From positions 1-5,011 of the forward strand of contig NZ_JOFJ01000044.1 of assembly GCF_000718255.1 (NCBI RefSeq): a stretch of DNA of 5,011 nt, read 5' to 3'. Made by a program: the position numbers and the translations under genes. The notes beneath the pieces were generated by a model. It was not told the DNA's origin. It was given only the letters and a program-made list of their open reading frames with translations, and searched no databases. Positions 1-5,011 of the stretch are shown here, piece by piece (positions within the stretch are counted from its first letter, which is position 1; each line of letters starts with the position of its first letter). The stretch is from Spirillospora albida. Its GTDB lineage: Bacteria; Actinomycetota; Actinomycetes; Streptosporangiales; Streptosporangiaceae.

Positions 1-22
1 CCCTTCGCCAAAGCCACCGAAC
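1..22 (-). rRNA. rrf: 5S ribosomal RNA, 5' end only (cut by window edge)
   Basis: Read on the minus strand, the last bases are GTTCGGTGGCTTTGGCGAAG followed by GG, which resembles the start of actinobacterial 5S rRNA (typically G(T)TTCGGTGGTCATAGCG..GGG). It lies about 160 nt downstream of the 23S, where 5S is expected in an rrn operon. Only about 22 of some 117-120 nt are present, so neither helix I closure nor the ribosomal protein binding sites can be checked. The exact 5' base is uncertain by one or two positions. The call rests mainly on synteny plus this short match. Confidence 0.75.
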
Positions 23-33
23 GCCTCAACGCA

Positions 34-53
34 CCACCCCCCGCGAGGGGTGG
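34..53 (-). other. GC-rich hairpin just upstream of 5S
   Basis: The RNA CCACCCCTCGCGGGGGGTGG folds as seven Watson-Crick pairs (CCACCCC with GGGGTGG), or eight with an extra U-G pair and a CGCG loop. It ends about 12 nt before the inferred 5S start. No uridine run follows, so it is not a standard intrinsic terminator. It may instead be a structure recognised during 5S maturation (inference). Confidence 0.5.
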
Positions 54-110
54 GCAAACTCGGCGTTCCAAGCAGTCAGCTCAGAAAATATGTTGTTGTT
101 GTAGCGGGTT

Positions 111-150
111 CCCGGTTTGTTTTCTGGGAACCACACAGGGACGCGAACAT
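111..150 (-). other. Trailer arm of the distal pre-23S processing helix
   Basis: This 23S-5S spacer segment is complementary along its whole length to 3329-3368 in the 16S-23S spacer. Paired in the RNA it gives about 39-40 base pairs, including G-U wobbles, interrupted only by one bulged base on each side and one A-C mismatch. The core TTCGCGTCC / GGACGCGAG pairing is clear. The pairing brackets the entire 23S and is expected to be cut by an RNase III-type enzyme. It competes with the local 107-132 hairpin, so the two may be alternative folds. Confidence 0.8.
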
Positions 151-158
151 TTCTTGCA

Positions 159-190
159 GCGATTCGGTTTGAACGTTCAGTGTGTTCAAG
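159..190 (-). other. Trailer arm of the proximal pre-23S processing helix
   Basis: The RNA of this arm begins with CTTGAACACAC (190-180), an 11-bp perfect match to GTGTGTTCAAG at 3232-3222. It continues with a further 21 opposing positions of which about 18 pair (two of them G-U), ending in TCGC against GCGA. The inner end corresponds to the terminal stem of mature 23S rRNA and the outer part is removed. The arm includes the self-complementary decamer TGAACGTTCA (170-179), which is probably incidental. Confidence 0.85.
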
Positions 191-213
191 CCACTCGGCC
201 TATTAGTACCGGT

Positions 214-215
214 CG
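214..215 (-). other. Junction of an apparent ~55-nt deletion in 23S domain VI
   Basis: The RNA reads GTGGGGTAAGGCCC directly into GACCGGTACTAATAGGCC. From memory of actinobacterial 23S genes, about 55 nt should separate these blocks, including the conserved GACGACTGGGTTGATAGGCC segment and the GTAACGTGTGG-like helix before the final ACCGGTACTAAT. The loss maps to roughly E. coli 2820-2873, helices around H100-H101. The breakpoint is certain only to about 3 nt. The comparison is with recalled consensus, not an alignment. Confidence 0.8.
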
Positions 216-257
216 GGCCTTACCCCACACGAATGCGGGAGGGAGAACTCATCTCGA

Positions 258-296
<39 letters not shown>

Positions 297-362
297 GCCG
301 AACGTAGCCAACCAGCCGTGCCCCTGGCGGGACAACTGGCACACCAGAGGTTCGTCCGTCCC

Positions 363-376
363 GGTCCTCTCGTACT
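363..376 (-). other. Sarcin-ricin loop of 23S rRNA
   Basis: The RNA contains AGTACGAGAGGACC, the universally conserved loop (E. coli around 2654-2667) that binds elongation factors EF-Tu and EF-G and is the target of ribosome-inactivating toxins. The sequence is unaltered, so this functional centre is intact although the downstream part of domain VI is shortened. Confidence 0.95.
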
Positions 377-444
377 AGGGACAGATCCTCTCAATTCTCC
401 TACGCGCGCAGCGGATAGGGACCGAACTGTCTCGCGACGTTCTA

Positions 445-496
<52 letters not shown>

Positions 497-500
497 ACTC

Positions 501-541
<41 letters not shown>

Positions 542-729
542 ATCCCGTCGATATGGACTCTTGGGGAAGATCAGCCTGTTATCCCCGGGGTACCTTTTAG
601 CCGTTGAGCGACACCACTTCCACACGTCGGTGCCGGATCACTAGGCCCTGCTTTCGCACCTGCTCGACACGTCCGTCTCACAGTCAAGCTCCCTTGTGCC
701 CTTGCACTCACCACCTGATTGCCAACCAG

Positions 730-764
<35 letters not shown>

Positions 765-1051
765 GGGAGGCAACCGCCCCAGTTAAACTACCCACCAGGC
801 ACTGTCCCCCACCCGGATCCACGGGTGCGGGTTAGACGCTCAAAACGACCAGAGTGGTATTTCACCAATGACTCCACCGACACTGGCGTGCCGGCTTCAC
901 AGTCTCCCACCTATCCTACACAAGACGCTCCAAACGCCAATGCCAAGCTGTAGTGAAGGTCCCGGGGTCTTTCCGTCCTGCTGCGCGAAACGAGCATCTT
1001 TACTCGTACTGCAATTTCGCCGGGCCTGTGGTTGAGACAGCGGGGAAGTCG

Positions 1052-1107
<56 letters not shown>

Positions 1108-1599
1108 TGGTTATAGTTACCACCGCCGTTTACCGGCGCTTAGATTCTCAGCTTCGACCCAAGGGCCTAACCGGTCCTCTTAACGTTCCGGCACCGGGCA
1201 GGCGTCAGTCCGTATACAGCGTCTTACGACTTCGCACGGACCTGTGTTTTTAGTAAACAGTCGCTTCCCCCTGGCCTCTGCGACCACCCCCAGCTCCCGC
1301 CGCGAAGGCGTTCACCGGACATGGTCCCCCTTCTCCCAAAGTTACGGGGGCAATTTGCCGAGTTCCTTAACCACAGTTCACCCGATCGCCTTGGTATTCT
1401 CTACCTGACCACCTGAGTCGGTTTGGGGTACGGGCCGCCGGTACACTCACTAGAGGCTTTTCTCGGCAGCATGGGATCACTCACTTCACCTAAAACGGCT
1501 CGGCATCACATCTCACCCTCACAGACCGCGGATTTGCCTACGGCCCGGGCTACATGCTTACCCCAGGACAACCATCGCCTGGGCTGAGCTACCCTCCTG

Positions 1600-1720
1600 C
1601 GTCACCCCATCGCTCACCTACTACCCCCTCGGGCCGACCGCTACGCCCAGAAGAAGCCCGAAGGCCCCCACCAGGTTTCAGGGTCTTAGCATCAGAGGGT
1701 TCAGCGTTGGCGCATACCAG
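1600..1720 (-). other. Actinobacterial insertion in 23S domain III
   Basis: Between GTTGATATTCCCGTACCCGC and GGCGATGGTTGTCC the RNA has about 90-100 nt more than E. coli 23S has at the same place. This is the long helix between H54 and H55 that is an established hallmark of high-GC Gram-positive bacteria. It includes a hairpin capped by TTCG (GGGCC-TTCG-GGC, around 1666-1654) and the typical flank GTAGTAGGTGAGCGATGGGG. It supports an actinobacterial assignment independently of the 16S. The boundaries are approximate. Confidence 0.8.
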
Positions 1721-2017
1721 CGGGTACGGGAATATCAACCCGTTGTCCATCGACTACGCCTGTCGGCCTCGCCTTAGGTCCCGACTTACCCTGGGCGGAT
1801 TAGCCTGCCCCAGGAACCCTTGGTCATCCGGCGCACACGTTTCTCACGTGTGATTCGCTACTCATGCCTGCATTCTCACTCCTGCAGCCTCCACCACTCG
1901 ATCACTCGGCGGCTTCACCGGCTGCAGGACGCTCCCCTACCCATCCCAAACAAGTTGGAATGCCACGGCTTCGGCGGTGTGCTTGAGCCCCGCTACATTG
2001 TCGGCGCGGAATCACTT

Positions 2018-2075
<58 letters not shown>

Positions 2076-3221
2076 TTGTCACGGCAACTCCACATCCTTT
2101 CCCACTTAGCACACGCTTAGGGGCCTTAGCCGATGATCTGGGCTGTTTCCCTCTCGACTACGAAGCTTATCCCCCGCAGTCTCACTGCCACGCTCTCACT
2201 TACCGGCATTCGGAGTTTGGCTGACGTCAGTAACCTTGTCGGGCCCATCGGCCATCCAGTAGCTCTACCTCCGGCAAGAAACACGCGACGCTGCACCTAA
2301 ATGCATTTCGGGGAGAACCAGCTATCACGGAGTTTGATTGGCCTTTCACCCCTAACCACAGGTCATCCCCCAGGTTTTCAACCCTGGTGGGTTCGGGCCT
2401 CCACACCGTCTTACCGGCGCTTCACCCTGCCCATGGCTAGATCACCCCGCTTCGGGTCTACAGCATGCGACTAAAACGCCCTATTCAGACTCGCTTTCGC
2501 TACGGCTACCCGCCACCGGTTAACCTCGCCACACACCATAACTCGCAGGCTCATTCTTCAAAAGGCACGCCATCACGAACAACACCCGAAGGCATTGAGG
2601 ACGCTCTGACGGCTTGTAGGCACACGGTTTCAGGTACTATTTCACGACCCCTCACCGGGGCACTTTTCACCTTTCCCTCACGGTACTTGTCCGCTATCGG
2701 TCATCAGGAAGTATTCAGCCTTACCACGTGGTCGTGGCAGATTCACACGGGATTTCACGGGCCCCGTGCTACTCGGGAACACACCCAAGAGACATCGCAG
2801 TTTCGTCTACCGGACTCTCACCGTCTACGGTCGGCCTTCCCATGCCATTCGACTACCACGATATTTTGTAACTCTTCGGTCCAGCGGCAGCTGAACCAGG
2901 ATGGTCCCACAACCCCGCACACGCAACACCTGCCGGCTATCACACGCGCACGGTTTAGGCTAATCCGCTTTCGCTCACCACTACTCACGGAATCACTATT
3001 GTTTTCTCTTCCTGCGGGTACTGAGATGTTTCACTTCCCCGCGTTCCCACCAACCGCCCTATACATTCAGACGGCGGCGACACCCCATGACGGGTGCCAG
3101 GTTTCCCCATTCGGAAATCCCCGGATCAAAGTCTGGTTGCCGACTCCCCGAGGCATATCGCAGGCTCCCACGTCCTTCATCGGCTCCTGATGCCAAGGCA
3201 TCCACCGTATGCCCTTAAAAA

Positions 3222-3253
3222 CTTGAACACACAAAACGATCAAAACAAATCGC
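3222..3253 (-). other. Leader arm of the proximal pre-23S processing helix
   Basis: In the RNA, GCGATTTG... (from 3253) down to GTGTGTTCAAG (3232-3222) pairs with 190-159 downstream of 23S, with about 29 of 32 positions pairing. The inner part overlaps the terminal stem of mature 23S. The continuous helix across the gene is the classic way bacterial pre-23S is presented for cleavage. Confidence 0.85.
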
Positions 3254-3292
3254 AGATAAACGAACAAAACACCAGAAAGAACACACCCCGAA

Positions 3293-3312
3293 AGATGCGC
3301 CCACCGGCATCT
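3293..3312 (-). other. Hairpin between the two pre-23S helices
   Basis: AGATGC and GCATCT form a 6-bp perfect stem around an 8-nt loop. It lies in the ~75-nt leader-side segment between the distal and proximal helices, opposite only 8 nt (151-158) on the trailer side. It would therefore project as a side stem from the long-range structure. A competing 7-bp hairpin (3307-3313 with 3326-3332) is possible but would disrupt the end of the distal helix. Confidence 0.45.
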
Positions 3313-3328
3313 CATCCGTCTACCAGAG

Positions 3329-3368
3329 ATGCTCGCGTCCACTGTGCAGTTCTCAAAAAACAACCGGG
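3329..3368 (-). other. Leader arm of the distal pre-23S processing helix
   Basis: This arm holds the conserved actinomycete spacer block GAGAACTGCACAGTGGACGC. It pairs with 150-111 in the 23S-5S spacer for about 40 base pairs, with one bulge per strand and one A-C mismatch. The block is widely conserved in actinomycete spacers. The complementarity here offers a direct explanation: it is half of a long helix that encloses pre-23S. Confidence 0.8.
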
Positions 3369-3515
3369 CCCACCAGAACCGCCCCACCCATAGCAGGTGA
3401 AGCGGTATCCGGTCCCGCGATCCGAGGGATCAGGCTCAACGCCCGTTTCCTCAGGACCCAACAGCGTGTCCAACCCGCCACCCACCCGACACCGACGTTC
3501 CCACTCCCCCCGGCC

Positions 3516-3527
3516 GGTCCGAAGACC
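3516..3527 (-). other. UUCG-capped hairpin just after 16S
   Basis: The RNA GGTCTTCGGACC is a 4-bp stem closed by C-UUCG-G, an exceptionally stable tetraloop. It begins about 28 nt past the 16S 3' end. It is too short and lacks a U-tract, so it is not a terminator. It may help fold the pre-16S trailer. Confidence 0.5.
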
Positions 3528-3550
3528 TTCAAAACGGGCCAGTTGGTGCT

Positions 3551-3614
<64 letters not shown>

Positions 3615-3635
3615 ATCGCCGGCCCCACCTTCGAC

Positions 3636-3669
<34 letters not shown>

Positions 3670-3920
3670 CGTTGCTGATCTGCGATTACTAGCGACTCCG
3701 ACTTCATGGGGTCGAGTTGCAGACCCCAATCCGAACTGAGACCGGCTTTAAGGGATTCGCTCCACCTCGCGGTATCGCAGCCCTCTGTACCGGCCATTGT
3801 AGCATGTTTGCAGCCCAAGACATAAGGGGCATGATGACTTGACGTCATCCCCACCTTCCTCCGAGTTGACCCCGGCGGTCTCCCATGAGTCCCCACCATT
3901 ACGTGCTGGCAACATGGAAC

Positions 3921-3985
<65 letters not shown>

Positions 3986-4092
3986 CCACCTGTCACCGGC
4001 CCAAAAAGGACCCCGCATCTCTGCGGGTTTTCCGGCGATGTCAAGCCTTGGTAAGGTTCTTCGCGTTGCGTCGAATTAAGCAACATGCTCCG

Positions 4093-4156
<64 letters not shown>

Positions 4157-4217
4157 GGCGCTTAATGCGTTAGCTACGGCGCGGAATCCGTGGAAGGACC
4201 CCACACCTAGCGCCCAA

Positions 4218-4255
<38 letters not shown>

Positions 4256-4494
4256 CGCTCCCCACGCTTTCGCTCCTCAGCGTCAGTACAGGCCCAGAGA
4301 ACCGCCTTCGCCACCGGTGTTCCTCCCGATATCTGCGCATTTCACCGCTACACCGGGAATTCCGTTCTCCCCTACCTGCCTCTAGTCTGCCCGTATCCAC
4401 CGCAGACCCACAGTTAAGCTGTGGGCTTTCACGACGGACGCGACAAACCGCCTACGAGCTCTTTACGCCCAATAATTCCGGACAACGCTTGCGC

Positions 4495-4533
<39 letters not shown>

Positions 4534-4581
4534 CGCTTCTTCTGCAGGTACCGTCACTTCCGCTTCGTCCCTGCTGAAAGG

Positions 4582-4619
<38 letters not shown>

Positions 4620-4646
4620 CGCTGCGTCAGGCTTCCGCCCATTGCG

Positions 4647-4704
<58 letters not shown>

Positions 4705-5011
4705 ACCGGTCGCCCTCTCAGGCCGGTTACCCGTCGTCGCCTTGGTAGGCCATCACCCCACCAACAAGCTGATAGGCCGCGAGCCCATCCCCAACCGAAA
4801 AACTTTCCACGAACATCCCATGCGGGAGCACGTCATATCCGGTATTAGACCCGGTTTCCCAGGCTTATCCCAGAGTCAGGGGCAGGTTGCTCACGTGTTA
4901 CTCACCCGTTCGCCGCTCGAGTACCCCCGAAGGGGCCTTTCCGCTCGACTTGCATGTGTTAAGCACGCCGCCAGCGTTCGTCCTGAGCCAGGATCAAACT
5001 CTCCATTAAGG

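Larger units (their letters stand above)
23..182 (-). other. 23S-5S internal transcribed spacer
   Basis: This stretch of about 160 nt between the 23S and 5S genes has no ORF worth keeping and no tRNA. In transcription order it holds the trailer arm of the proximal pre-23S stem (190-159), the trailer arm of the distal pre-23S stem (150-111), a local hairpin with a 7-bp perfect stem (GGTTCCC/GGGAACC, 132-126 with 113-107), a short ACA/ACAACA run (102-91), and a GC-rich hairpin just upstream of 5S (53-34). No U-tract follows any hairpin, so I see no terminator. That fits read-through into 5S. Confidence 0.85.

Noticed and set aside
170..179. Palindromic decamer TGAACGTTCA as a possible operator
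   Set aside because: It lies in the transcribed trailer of 23S and most of its bases take part in the proximal processing helix. A protein binding site there is not supported.
970..972. Check for macrolide-resistance substitutions at 23S A2058-A2059
   Set aside because: The RNA reads GGAAAG, the usual unmodified-sequence state, so there is no resistance substitution to report.
2465..3190. Longest open reading frame, 241 codons on the plus strand
   Set aside because: It lies entirely antisense to conserved 23S rRNA. The translation has no recognisable domain, and the frame is open because of rRNA composition. Such antisense-rRNA ORFs are a well-known source of spurious protein annotations.
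3355..3371. GGGCCC followed by a run of six T on the transcribed strand, resembling an intrinsic terminator
   Set aside because: GGGCCC gives no stable hairpin before the T run, and a terminator between 16S and 23S would silence 23S. The bases are fully used in the distal long-range helix.
3067..3393. Overlapping ORFs on both strands across the 16S-23S spacer
   Set aside because: They span the 23S 5' end and the processing-stem arms, with no start context and no similarity to any family I recognise. RNA structure explains the region better.

Overview
The window is one ribosomal RNA operon read from the minus strand, and I found no protein-coding gene in it. In transcription order (right to left) it holds an almost complete 16S rRNA gene (about 5011 to 3555), a 16S-23S spacer of about 325 nt with no tRNA (3554-3230), a 23S rRNA gene (about 3229 to 183), a 23S-5S spacer of about 160 nt (182-23), and the first ~22 nt of a 5S rRNA gene cut off by the window edge. 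The rRNA promoters lie beyond position 5011 and are not visible.

The organism is a high-GC actinobacterium. The 23S has the extra helix of roughly 100 nt in domain III that marks this phylum, the 16S has an actinobacterial core, and the spacers carry the conserved actinomycete block around GAGAACTGCACAGTGG. From remembered 16S signatures (for example GGGCGCTAGGTGTGGGGTCC and GCATGTTGCTTAATTCGACG) I infer an affinity to Streptosporangiales (Streptosporangiaceae/Thermomonosporaceae). Order level is the most I would defend without an alignment.

Two things stand out. First, both large rRNAs appear to lack an internal block close to their 3' ends. The 16S jumps from E. coli position ~1398 to ~1463, losing C1400, C1402-A1408 and most of helix 44, including half of the decoding site. 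The 23S jumps over roughly 55 nt in domain VI (about E. coli 2820-2873). Each missing block accounts well for that gene being shorter than usual (about 1457 nt and 3047 nt). A 16S like this should not decode, so the operon is either a degenerate copy or, more probably, an assembly or sequencing artefact.

Second, the two spacers are complementary to each other. A distal helix of about 40 bp (3329-3368 with 111-150) and a proximal helix of about 32 positions (3222-3253 with 159-190) would loop out the whole pre-23S RNA, the expected substrate for RNase III-type processing. This shows that the three genes are matured from one transcript and helps set the 23S ends.
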